Part shown: one piece after another, positions 1-5,436 of the stretch | Layout of the letters: the number at the start of each line of letters is the position of its first letter | How positions within the stretch are numbered: position 1 is the stretch's first letter | DNA from: an uncultured Erysipelotrichaceae bacterium | GTDB lineage: Bacteria; Bacillota_I; Bacilli_A; RF39; UBA660 | Assembly (NCBI GenBank): GCA_902797105.1 | Contig: CADBRL010000079.1 | Coordinates: 1 to 5,436 of the forward strand | Direction: 5' to 3' | DNA length: 5,436 nt | Notes under the pieces: model-generated | Database searches by the model: none | Told to the model about the DNA's origin: nothing | What the model saw: only the letters and a program-made list of their open reading frames with translations | Translations under genes and position numbers: made by a program

Positions 1-618
1 AAAACTCTCGGTGACCACATTCTCTGTGATGCCATTGTAACCTATAAACTTGCATCTAAACTTAAAAAAAATAATCATAGTATGAAAGATATTAATATAG
101 ATAATGCTGTAGTTATAGCTATGTTTCATGATTTATATGAACTTCCTTGGCAAAATATAGAAATAAAAAAAATAATGAGGAACAAACATGGTTTTGTTCA
201 TCCCATCGAAGCAATTACTAATGCCATCACTTGGTATCCAGAATATTTTGAAAGTAAAGATAGAGCCATGATCATTATTGATGGTGTCATACATCATATG
301 TTTCCGCTTGCAGTACGTCGTATAGATAATACTGAGATGGAACTAAATAATGAAGAAAAATATGAAAAATTACCTAAAAAATACAAAGATATGATTAAGT
401 TATCAACAGATATTGGTAAAATGGGACATTATTCATTAAGAAAATCATTTTTTATTGAAGGAAGAATAATGTCTAGGGCAGATAAAATTGTTGCCTTTAA
501 AAAAGATATTGGTTCATTTAATGGTTACTTAGCGCTTTTAAGTGGTAAGAATAAAAATATCAAGAAAAAACATAATAAAAATGGTGATAAAAATGAAACT
601 AGAAATAAACAAAGTTAA
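1..618 (+). CDS. HD-domain phosphohydrolase, 5'-truncated by the window edge
   Basis: The frame is open from the first base, so the true start lies upstream; the ATG at 82 is internal, because residues before it belong to the HD fold. Numbering from base 1 (205 codons visible), the HD metal-binding pattern is intact: H6 in GDH, H43-D44 in FHDLYE, H63/H67 in HGFVHP, H98/H99 in HHMFPL and D161 in SRADKI. The HGF-HP, HMFPL and ADK blocks resemble a Bacillota family of small cytoplasmic HD hydrolases of unknown substrate; such enzymes hydrolyse phosphate esters or nucleotides using bound divalent metal. A loop of about 45 residues between HMFPL and the final Asp looks longer than usual for that family. 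The last 20 or so residues are a Lys/Asn-rich tail overlapping the next gene, probably a late extension. HD membership is well supported; the substrate is not known. Confidence 0.85.
   Translation, partial: KTLGDHILCDAIVTYKLASKLKKNNHSMKDINIDNAVVIAMFHDLYELPWQNIEIKKIMRNKHGFVHPIEAITNAITWYPEYFESKDRAMIIIDGVIHHMFPLAVRRIDNTEMELNNEEKYEKLPKKYKDMIKLSTDIGKMGHYSLRKSFFIEGRIMSRADKIVAFKKDIGSFNGYLALLSGKNKNIKKKHNKNGDKNETRNKQS
583..588 (+). promoter_or_regulatory. Ribosome binding site that sets the start of the NIF3-like gene
   Basis: GGTGAT matches the 3' part of the consensus SD (AAGGAGGTGAT) and sits 4 nt before the ATG at 593. The in-frame alternatives, GTG at 542 and ATG at 581, would add a Lys/Ile-rich leader absent from the family, and ATG 581 overlaps this SD. 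The site lies inside the HD gene, so ribosomes ending at 618 could re-initiate here. Confidence 0.55.
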
Positions 619-934
619 AATTGCAGTTATGGTACCACCTGAAAATGCAGACAACTTAAGAAAGTTAATTTGTGAAACTAGTGCAGGTACGATAGGTAAC
701 TACACAGACTGCTCAGTATCAACTAAAGTAATTGGTACATTTAAACCTAATAATGAAGCAAACCCAACCAAGGGTACGAAAAATAAACTAGAAAAAGTAA
801 ATGAAATAAAACTAGAAGTAATATGTAATATTGAAAATGTTAAAAAAGTACTAGAAATAATCAAAAAAAATCATCCATATGAAACACCAGGAATCGACAT
901 TATACCACTTATGGATGAAAACTTATTTAATTAA
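593..934 (+). CDS. NIF3/YqfO-type small protein (PII/CutA-like domain), 113 aa
   Basis: This small protein matches the stand-alone form of the domain found inserted in Bacillus YqfO and other NIF3-like dinuclear-metal proteins. Numbering from ATG 593, the family marks are VPPENAD (14-20, normally VPEEDA-like), AGTIGNY (31-37), C40, a GTFKPN...NP segment (48-58), an EKV-E strand (68-71) and the signature HPYETP (94-99) near the C-terminus. The length is normal for the stand-alone form (about 100-115 aa). The fold is a PII/CutA-like ferredoxin fold that usually oligomerises; the biochemical role of the stand-alone form is not established. The start at 593 is chosen over GTG 542 because of the SD at 583-588 and because homology begins near residue 8. 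It overlaps the HD gene by 26 nt, which suggests a two-gene operon with translational coupling. Its stop overlaps the convergent tetR stop. Confidence 0.8.
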   Translation: MKLEINKVKIAVMVPPENADNLRKLICETSAGTIGNYTDCSVSTKVIGTFKPNNEANPTKGTKNKLEKVNEIKLEVICNIENVKKVLEIIKKNHPYETPGIDIIPLMDENLFN

Positions 935-1500
935 TATATTTTATCAGGAAGTAGGGTATCCAAATACTTAAGGATATCATCTTTTTCATATTTATTTGGA
1001 AATTTAATATATTCTAAGCACACATTAATAACAGCACTTACATAAAATTTAGAAATAATTTCCACAGGTATTTCCGTTTTTAATATCTTATCACTTTTTC
1101 TAATATGATTTTCAACATCTCTATAAATAGCATCATTTGCCATATCCATAACAATACTATTATTATTTTTCTTAAGAATTGAAGAATAAACATTAATATT
1201 ACTACTTATATGGTCAAAAAATATTTCTATCATTTGCATATAATATTTTTTAGCATTACTATAATTCTCATTAGCTTCAAGTTTAGAAACTAAATCTTCT
1301 TCCAAATCATTAATTAAAGAATCTAGAAGTTCATACTTATCAGAAAAATGATCATAAAACGTAGATCTATTAGTTAAAGCCGCACTACATATATCAGATA
1401 CTTTAATTTCTTCAAAAGTCCTTTCTTTCATAAGTGTAAGCAAACCTTCATAAAGGTTCTTTTTAGTCTTTATTATTCTTAAATCTATCTTTTTTGCCAT
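931..1500 (-). CDS. TetR/AcrR-family transcriptional regulator, 189 aa
   Basis: The N-terminal TetR DNA-binding domain is clear. Residues 7-30 form helix 1 (TKKNLYEGLLTLM) and the FEEIKV turn. The helix-turn-helix covers about 34-53 with the recognition helix in TNRSTFYDHF (43-52), followed by the usual SDKYELLD (53-60). The all-helical remainder (61-189) is the ligand and dimer part; its layout resembles TetR regulators with a TetR_C_8-like C-terminal domain, which are common beside membrane exporters in Bacillota. The start is supported by AGGTGA (1507-1512, read on the minus strand) 6 nt before the ATG. It is divergent from the MMPL gene across 176 bp, so it probably represses both its own promoter and the transporter and is released by a hydrophobic ligand; that is inferred from layout only. 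Its stop codon overlaps the NIF3-like gene's stop. Confidence 0.9.
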   Translation of the reverse strand: MAKKIDLRIIKTKKNLYEGLLTLMKERTFEEIKVSDICSAALTNRSTFYDHFSDKYELLDSLINDLEEDLVSKLEANENYSNAKKYYMQMIEIFFDHISSNINVYSSILKKNNNSIVMDMANDAIYRDVENHIRKSDKILKTEIPVEIISKFYVSAVINVCLEYIKFPNKYEKDDILKYLDTLLPDKIY

Positions 1501-1518
1501 TATACTTCACCTACCAAC

Positions 1519-1546
1519 ATTATACATCAAAAACTGCTTTTGTAAA
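1519..1546 (-). promoter_or_regulatory. Likely sigma-A promoter of the tetR gene
   Basis: Read on the minus strand, TTTACA (-35, 1541-1546) and a perfect TATAAT (-10, 1519-1524) are separated by 16 nt. Transcription would start near 1512, at the SD itself, giving a very short leader. A CAAAA-n5-TTTTG dyad (1528-1542) fills the spacer, a position where a bound repressor would block polymerase. Confidence 0.6.
1528..1542. promoter_or_regulatory. Candidate TetR operator: dyad in the tetR promoter spacer
   Basis: CAAAA (1528-1532) and TTTTG (1538-1542) form an inverted repeat around ACTGC, between the -35 and -10 of the tetR promoter. The right arm continues as TTTTGT, a hexamer also present at 1591-1596 and 1619-1624. 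Short A/T-rich dyads are common by chance at this base composition, so support is modest. Confidence 0.3.
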
Positions 1547-1585
1547 CATAAACAACAAATGTAGGAATAATTATTATACAATAAA

Positions 1586-1598
1586 CAACATTTTGTTG
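1586..1598. promoter_or_regulatory. Candidate operator: CAACA-TTT-TGTTG dyad
   Basis: A 5-bp-arm inverted repeat lies in the middle of the intergenic region. The longer right-hand segment ACATTTTGTTG (1588-1598) is also an almost exact inverted copy of CAACAAATGT (1553-1562), with one A fewer in the left copy, 25 bp apart. A second palindrome, AATAATTATT (1566-1575), lies between them. The site could be part of a multi-site operator. Confidence 0.25.
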
Positions 1599-1608
1599 GA
1601 TAATATAC

Positions 1609-1626
1609 AAATAAAACGTTTTGTTT
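1609..1626. promoter_or_regulatory. Candidate operator: AAAACGTTTT palindrome upstream of the transporter gene
   Basis: AAAACGTTTT (1613-1622) is a perfect 10-bp palindrome. It extends to 18 bp (1609-1626) with a single mismatched pair (T1612/G1623). It sits directly upstream of the likely -35 of the transporter promoter, and would overlap the -35 position if the alternative -10 CATAAT (1639-1644) is used. It is the best dyad in the region and the best single guess for TetR control of the exporter. Confidence 0.4.
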
Positions 1627-1655
1627 TTGAAAAAAAAGCATAATTAGCATAGTAT
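1627..1655 (+). promoter_or_regulatory. Possible promoter of the MMPL transporter gene
   Basis: TTGAAA (1627-1632) matches the -35 consensus at five of six positions, and TAGTAT (1650-1655) is a weak -10 after a 17-nt spacer, inside the TA-rich run 1653-1660. An alternative -10, CATAAT (1639-1644), is closer to consensus but has no good -35. The main choice gives a leader of about 15 nt carrying the SD GGTGA at 1665-1669. Confidence 0.35.
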
Positions 1656-1676
1656 ATATAGCGTGGTGAGAAAAAT

Positions 1677-4600
1677 ATGAAAAAATTTGCAAATTTTATT
1701 GCAACTCATAGTGTGCTTATATTAATAATAAGTTTTCTATTATTAGTACCAGCCATCTATGGTTATGTAAACACGAGGATTAACTACGATATCTTAGTTT
1801 ATCTTCCAGACTCAGTAGATACCATTAAAGGTGAAAACATCTTAACAGATGATTTTGGCCTTGGGGCATATGCTTTTGTTATGGTAGATAGTTCTAATAA
1901 CAAAAAAATATTAGATTTAGAAAAAGATATCAAAAAAATTGAAGGAGTAAACGCAGTACTTAGTATTGCTGATGTAACAGATACGGTTATTCCTGTTGAT
2001 ATGTTACCAACACAAGTAGTTGAAAAACTAAATAAAGATAATGAAACAATTATCATGGTAACATTTAATGGTGGGGCTAGTGAAGATGTAACAATCGAAG
2101 CCGTAAGAACTCTTCGTGAAGTTGTCGGGAATGCAACCAAAGTAAGTAGCATGACAAGTATGGTAATTGATACAATGGACTTATCAAATAAAGAAATATT
2201 TGCTTACGTAACAATTGCTGTTATTCTTTGTTTAGCAGTATTATTTATAGCAACAGACTCTTATGTTATACCATTCTTCTTACTTGGAAATATTGGTTTT
2301 GCTATTATTTATAACATGGGTTCAAACATTTTCCTAGGACAAATTTCCTACATTACCCAAGCAATAACCGCAGTACTTCAACTTGGTGTTACAATGGACT
2401 TCTCAATATTCTTATATCATAAATATGAACAAGCAAAATTGGATAATCCAAAAATGCCAAAAACAGAAGCAATGGCTAGTGCAATCGTGGCAACATTCCA
2501 ATCAGTACTAGGTTCATCTCTGACAACATTTGCAGGATTTCTAGCATTATGTACAATGGACTTAACACTTGGTACTGATATTGGTATCGTTATGGCTAAA
2601 GGTGTTCTATGGGGCTTAATTTGTGTTCTTACGTTATTCCCAGCTCTACTTATGGTCGGGGATAAACTAATAGATAAAACAAAACACAAAGTATTACTTC
2701 CAGAATTCAAAAAATTACAAGAGTTTTCCATAAAACATTATAAAGGTATTATCGCAGCATTCTTAATTCTATTAGTGCCAGCATTCTATGGAAATAACAA
2801 TTACGATGTTTATTATAAACTAGATGAGTCCCTTCCAAAAGATTTAGCATTTAATGTTGCAAACTCTGCTCTAGCAGACAAATTTAATATTGTTTCTCCA
2901 GAAATAATATTACTTGACAAAAACATCAAGACAAACGATGTCAAAGAACTTGTAAACAAACTAGAAAATATCGAAGGTATTGATTTAGTTCTTGCCCCAT
3001 CAACACTTATGGATCCAGCAGTTGCAATGTTACTACCAAGTGACTTAAATAAAATGATGGATAATGACAAATATCAACTTGTTATTGTAAACTCTACATA
3101 CGAACTTGCATCAAATGAACTAGCAAGTCAAATAAAAGAAATAGAAAAGTTAGTAAAGTCTTATGATAAAAATAGTATTATAGCTGGTGAAGGTCCACTT
3201 ATGAATGACTTAGTAACCATCTCTGACCATGACTTTAGAATGGTTAACTACACATCAATAATAGTAATATTTGTAATAATGGTATTAGTACTAAAACAAA
3301 TAAATTTACCCATAGTTTTAATACTTACCATAGAATTTGCTATATTCTGTAATATGTCCGTAGCATTCTACACAAATACAACACTTCCATTTATAGCATC
3401 AATTGTTGTTGGTACTATTCAACTCGGTGCAACAATCGACTATGCAATTTTAATGTCAACAAAATATATGGAAGAAAGAAAGTCTATTAAAGATAAAAAA
3501 GAAGCAATGCTTAAAACATTAAGTTTAACAGTTCCATCAATTATAACATCAGCATTATGTTTCTTTGCTGCTACATTCGGAGTTGCAGCATATACAAAAA
3601 TAGACATGATAGGTAGTATATGTGAACTTCTATCACGAGGTGCAATCATTTCAATGTTAGTAGTTATTCTAATATTGCCATCACTTTTAATGGTATGTGA
3701 CAAATTTATCATAAAAAATAAGAAAGAAGGAAAAAATATGAAAAAAATGAAAACTGTAGCTGCAGCTTTTACAATCGGAGCTTTAACTTTAATCCCATTT
3801 AGTGCCAATGCAGCTAAAACAGAAACCATTTACACAAATATGGATTACTCAGGTAATGTTAAAAAAACAACTGTAAGCAATCACGTTGAAAACACAATAG
3901 AAGGAGAAATTTCTGATAATTCACTACTTACAAACATTTTAAATGTAAACGGAAATGAAAACTTTACACAAGATGATACTCATGTTACATGGTATGCCAA
4001 AGGAAAAGATATTTTTTACACCGGAGAAACAAAACAAGCACAACCTATTAATATTGTCACAAAATATTATTTAGATGGAAAAGAAACTAAAGCAGAAGAC
4101 ATAATCGGTAAAAGTGGTAAAGTAAAAATAGAAATATCACTAATTAACAATTCTTTACTTCGTACTAACAATACATTTACACCATATGTTGTTGCAATAG
4201 GTTCAATAATGGATAGTGATACGAATAAAAATATCACAGTTACAAATGGTAAAGTAACAGATACTGGAACACGCAGCATGTTACTAGCAATAAGTGCCCC
4301 AGGACTATATGAATACACAAATATAAATGAATTTAAAAATTTAAATAAAGTAATAATTACTTATAAAACAACAGATTTTGAAATAAATGATATCTATATG
4401 GTAGCATCTCCAAAAATCTTATCAGAACTTGACTTAGGAATTTTTGATAAATTAGATGAATTATCAACATCAATAAATACCTTAAGTTCTAGTATGGATG
4501 CCCTTGAAGAAGGAGCTAAAAAATTAGCTGATGGTTCAAATAGTTTACTTGCAAATACAGGTGCATTTAATGAAAAGTTAGCAACTGCATCAAATGCCTT

Positions 4601-5327
4601 AACTCAAATAGCAAATGGCACAACAAAACTTACACAAGGTGTTGATGAAATGTATGCAACCCTTAAAGATGCCAAAAAAATGATGGAAAATAAAGATATC
4701 GTTGGTTCACTTGCTAATCTAAAGGTTTTAAAAGCATCTAATGAAAATGCTATTGCAAAGCTAACAAATCAAGAAGCTGAAGATGCGTATAAAACATTTA
4801 AAATGAATGCAACAGAAACAGAATCAGAAATGATAACAAGACTTGCTTCTTTATCATTATCTAAAGAAAAAATAAAAGAACTAGTAACAGTTAAATCAAC
4901 TTATGAATTAAAATTACTTTTAACAGCAAATAATGAAGCTGTTAAAGAAATGATAACTAATCTTGAAGATTTAAGTAAATTAATGGATACATTAACAGCA
5001 AAACTTGAAGAAGTAAAAGAAATGAAAACAAAAGTTGAATATCTAAATGCTAGCTTAAATGAAGTAAGTACTGGGCTTACAAAATTATCTGAAGCATCTT
5101 CTCAAATTAATGCCGGAGTTAAAAACCTAAATGATGGAGCAATAAAAGTATCAGATGGTACGCAAGCATTAAATGCTCAAGGTATAAAAACTTTAGTAAA
5201 TTATACAAATAAAATAGTAACTTTCGGTAATAAATTAGAAAAACTAGTAAACTTATCAAAATCTTATAAAGGTTATACTTCAAATAATGCTGATAATACA
5301 TTGTTTGTTTATAAACTAAGTAAATAA
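1677..5327 (+). CDS. MMPL/RND-family exporter fused in frame to a secreted coiled-coil protein, 1216 aa
   Basis: Residues 1-680 are a complete MMPL (RND superfamily) proton-driven membrane transporter. There are two homologous halves, each with one TM helix (about 12-30; 355-372), an extracytoplasmic loop of about 140-150 residues (31-173; 373-521) and five more TM helices (about 174-327; 522-673). The RND TM4/TM10 motif is present twice with its proton-relay Asp: GVTMDFSIFLYHKY (D241) and GATIDYAILMSTKY (D588). The start has SD GGTGA at 1665-1669, 7 nt upstream. Residues 688-712 are a signal peptide with its own SD. Residues 713-915 form a beta-rich domain with FYTG (780-783), KYYLDGKE (796-803) and GKSGKVKI (811-818), as in secreted proteins usually encoded as a separate gene beside such transporters. 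Residues 920-1165 are helical with Leu/Gly periodicity (LADGSNSL, IANGTTKL, LNDGAIKV), like YhgE/Pip ectodomains. The end (1168-1216) has no anchor or TM. The substrate is unknown; lipids or amphiphiles are likely for the family. The fusion may derive from a one-base change at 3713-3718. Confidence 0.85.
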   Translation: MKKFANFIATHSVLILIISFLLLVPAIYGYVNTRINYDILVYLPDSVDTIKGENILTDDFGLGAYAFVMVDSSNNKKILDLEKDIKKIEGVNAVLSIADVTDTVIPVDMLPTQVVEKLNKDNETIIMVTFNGGASEDVTIEAVRTLREVVGNATKVSSMTSMVIDTMDLSNKEIFAYVTIAVILCLAVLFIATDSYVIPFFLLGNIGFAIIYNMGSNIFLGQISYITQAITAVLQLGVTMDFSIFLYHKYEQAKLDNPKMPKTEAMASAIVATFQSVLGSSLTTFAGFLALCTMDLTLGTDIGIVMAKGVLWGLICVLTLFPALLMVGDKLIDKTKHKVLLPEFKKLQEFSIKHYKGIIAAFLILLVPAFYGNNNYDVYYKLDESLPKDLAFNVANSALADKFNIVSPEIILLDKNIKTNDVKELVNKLENIEGIDLVLAPSTLMDPAVAMLLPSDLNKMMDNDKYQLVIVNSTYELASNELASQIKEIEKLVKSYDKNSIIAGEGPLMNDLVTISDHDFRMVNYTSIIVIFVIMVLVLKQINLPIVLILTIEFAIFCNMSVAFYTNTTLPFIASIVVGTIQLGATIDYAILMSTKYMEERKSIKDKKEAMLKTLSLTVPSIITSALCFFAATFGVAAYTKIDMIGSICELLSRGAIISMLVVILILPSLLMVCDKFIIKNKKEGKNMKKMKTVAAAFTIGALTLIPFSANAAKTETIYTNMDYSGNVKKTTVSNHVENTIEGEISDNSLLTNILNVNGNENFTQDDTHVTWYAKGKDIFYTGETKQAQPINIVTKYYLDGKETKAEDIIGKSGKVKIEISLINNSLLRTNNTFTPYVVAIGSIMDSDTNKNITVTNGKVTDTGTRSMLLAISAPGLYEYTNINEFKNLNKVIITYKTTDFEINDIYMVASPKILSELDLGIFDKLDELSTSINTLSSSMDALEEGAKKLADGSNSLLANTGAFNEKLATASNALTQIANGTTKLTQGVDEMYATLKDAKKMMENKDIVGSLANLKVLKASNENAIAKLTNQEAEDAYKTFKMNATETESEMITRLASLSLSKEKIKELVTVKSTYELKLLLTANNEAVKEMITNLEDLSKLMDTLTAKLEEVKEMKTKVEYLNASLNEVSTGLTKLSEASSQINAGVKNLNDGAIKVSDGTQALNAQGIKTLVNYTNKIVTFGNKLEKLVNLSKSYKGYTSNNADNTLFVYKLSK
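3713..3721 (+). other. A6 run with TAA in the -1 frame: possible lost stop or frameshift site
   Basis: The transporter frame reads ATA AAA AAT AAG here. The run of six A (3713-3718) is followed by TAA at 3719-3721, which is in the -1 frame. With seven A the frame would read ATA AAA AAA TAA and the transporter would end as a 681-aa protein, 16 nt before the SD-bearing ATG at 3738. The bases also form A AAA AAT, an X-XXY-YYZ heptamer in the correct phase; a -1 slip would reach the same TAA at once. Only the sequence pattern is seen; which explanation applies is unknown. Confidence 0.5.
3727..3740 (+). promoter_or_regulatory. Internal ribosome binding site and ATG for the secreted part
   Basis: AAGGA (3727-3731) lies 6 nt before the in-frame ATG at 3738 (Met688), an ideal SD spacing. 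It is followed by MKKMK and a signal peptide. Initiation here would make a separate 529-aa pre-protein (3738-5327). In a long fused gene such an SD/ATG pair is not needed, so it is either a relic of a separate gene or still in use. Confidence 0.55.
3738..3812 (+). other. Internal Sec signal peptide (residues 688-712)
   Basis: The segment has a basic start (MKKMK), a hydrophobic core (about 693-708) and the cleavage motif S-A-N-A before AKTE, with an AxA box at 710-712, so type I signal peptidase would cut between A712 and A713. In the fused protein it would lie right after TM12 and could act as TM13 or be cut, freeing the C-terminal domain outside the cell. There is no lipobox Cys, and no sortase motif at the far end. 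Confidence 0.75.
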
Positions 5328-5328
5328 C

Positions 5329-5356
5329 AAAAAGTTCGGATAAAACCGAACTTTTT
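5329..5356 (+). terminator. Rho-independent terminator after the transporter gene
   Basis: AAAAAGTTCGG (5329-5339) pairs perfectly with CCGAACTTTTT (5346-5356) around the loop ATAAAA. The 11-bp stem has a G/C-containing core (GTTCGG/CCGAAC) and ends in a T run, starting 1 nt after the stop codon. The stem is symmetric with an A run on the other side, so it could also stop minus-strand transcripts coming from the right. Confidence 0.9.
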
Positions 5357-5374
5357 AAATATAAAATAAAACTC

Positions 5375-5436
5375 AGCCAAAATGTAAAATGAAAATGAGC
5401 CAAAATGTAAAATGAAAATGAGCCAAAATGTAAAAT
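5375..5436. repeat. 23-bp tandem repeat, 2.7 copies visible, continuing past the window
   Basis: Copies span 5375-5397, 5398-5420 and 5421-5436 (cut by the window edge) and are identical where they can be compared. Each unit is AGCC followed by three AAAATG hexamers, with a single T between the first and second. The array begins 18 bp after the terminator; the bases just before it (AAAACTC, 5368-5374) look like a decayed unit end. On the minus strand it reads as CATTTT-rich units ending in GGCT. It could be an intergenic tandem array or the multi-repeat end of a transposable element such as an IS21-family member; no transposase is visible here. Confidence 0.8.

Noticed and set aside
82..84. 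ATG 82 as the true start of the HD protein
   Set aside because: The frame is open to base 1, and the residues before 82 (GDHILCDA) supply the first His of the HD metal site.
542..592. Upstream GTG 542 or ATG 581 as the start of the NIF3-like protein
   Set aside because: The extra residues are Lys/Ile-rich and outside the family domain. GTG 542 has no good SD, while ATG 593 has GGTGAT at proper spacing.
953..980. TATCC/GGATA hairpin near the tetR 3' end as a terminator
   Set aside because: It has only five base pairs, a 10-nt loop, lies inside coding sequence and lacks a following T run.
1507..1692. Minus-strand frame of 61 codons across the tetR-exporter intergenic region
   Set aside because: It starts inside the exporter gene, covers the tetR promoter and all the dyads, has no SD, and its composition is that of translated AT-rich non-coding DNA.
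1799..4318. Five minus-strand frames of 83-129 codons inside the exporter gene
   Set aside because: They are antisense to a clearly coding frame, are Ser/Thr/Ile-rich as expected of complement reading, and show no domain pattern or RBS.
5119..5403. Minus-strand frame of 94 codons over the exporter's 3' end, terminator and tandem repeat
   Set aside because: It runs through a strong terminator hairpin and the repeat, overlaps well-supported coding sequence on the other strand, and its Leu/Tyr-rich product resembles no known family.
5375..5436. CRISPR array
   Set aside because: The 23-bp units are directly adjacent with no spacers between them and have simple, low-complexity content.

Overview
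The window is a very AT-rich stretch of bacterial chromosome with A/T-rich codon choice, TAA at every stop, Shine-Dalgarno (SD) sequences of the GGTGA or AAGGA type, and Lys/Asn/Ile-rich proteins. Together with the protein families present, this points to a low-GC Bacillota or Mycoplasmatota-like bacterium, possibly gut-associated. The species cannot be read from the sequence, and nothing here separates the standard code from a TGA=Trp code.

Left block (1-934, plus strand): the 3' part of an HD-domain phosphohydrolase gene enters from outside the window. It overlaps by 26 nt a small gene for a NIF3/YqfO-type (PII/CutA-like fold) protein. The two look translationally coupled. The small gene runs tail-to-tail into the next gene, and the two opposing stop codons share a TTAA tetranucleotide.

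Middle block (931-1676): a TetR/AcrR-family regulator is encoded on the minus strand, divergent from the large gene. The 176-bp intergenic region holds a good promoter for tetR, a weaker one for the large gene, and several short A/T-rich dyads that are candidate operators. The layout is that of a local repressor controlling itself and a membrane exporter.

Right block (1677-5327, plus strand): one 1216-codon open frame encodes an MMPL/RND-type transporter (two 6-TM halves, residues 1 to about 680). It continues in frame into what looks like a complete secreted protein (residues 688-1216) with its own SD, MKKMK start, hydrophobic core and AxA signal-peptidase site, followed by a beta-rich domain and a long Leu/Gly-periodic helical domain. 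Just before this internal start is a run of six A followed by TAA in the -1 frame. One extra A, or a -1 ribosomal slip on the A AAA AAT heptamer, would end the transporter there and restore a normal two-gene operon. Whether this is a true fusion, a frameshift switch or a sequence error is the main question of the window.

Right edge (5328-5436): a strong intrinsic terminator is followed 18 bp later by a 23-bp tandem repeat that runs off the end. It may be the end of a mobile element, for example an IS21-type multi-repeat end, or an intergenic tandem array.
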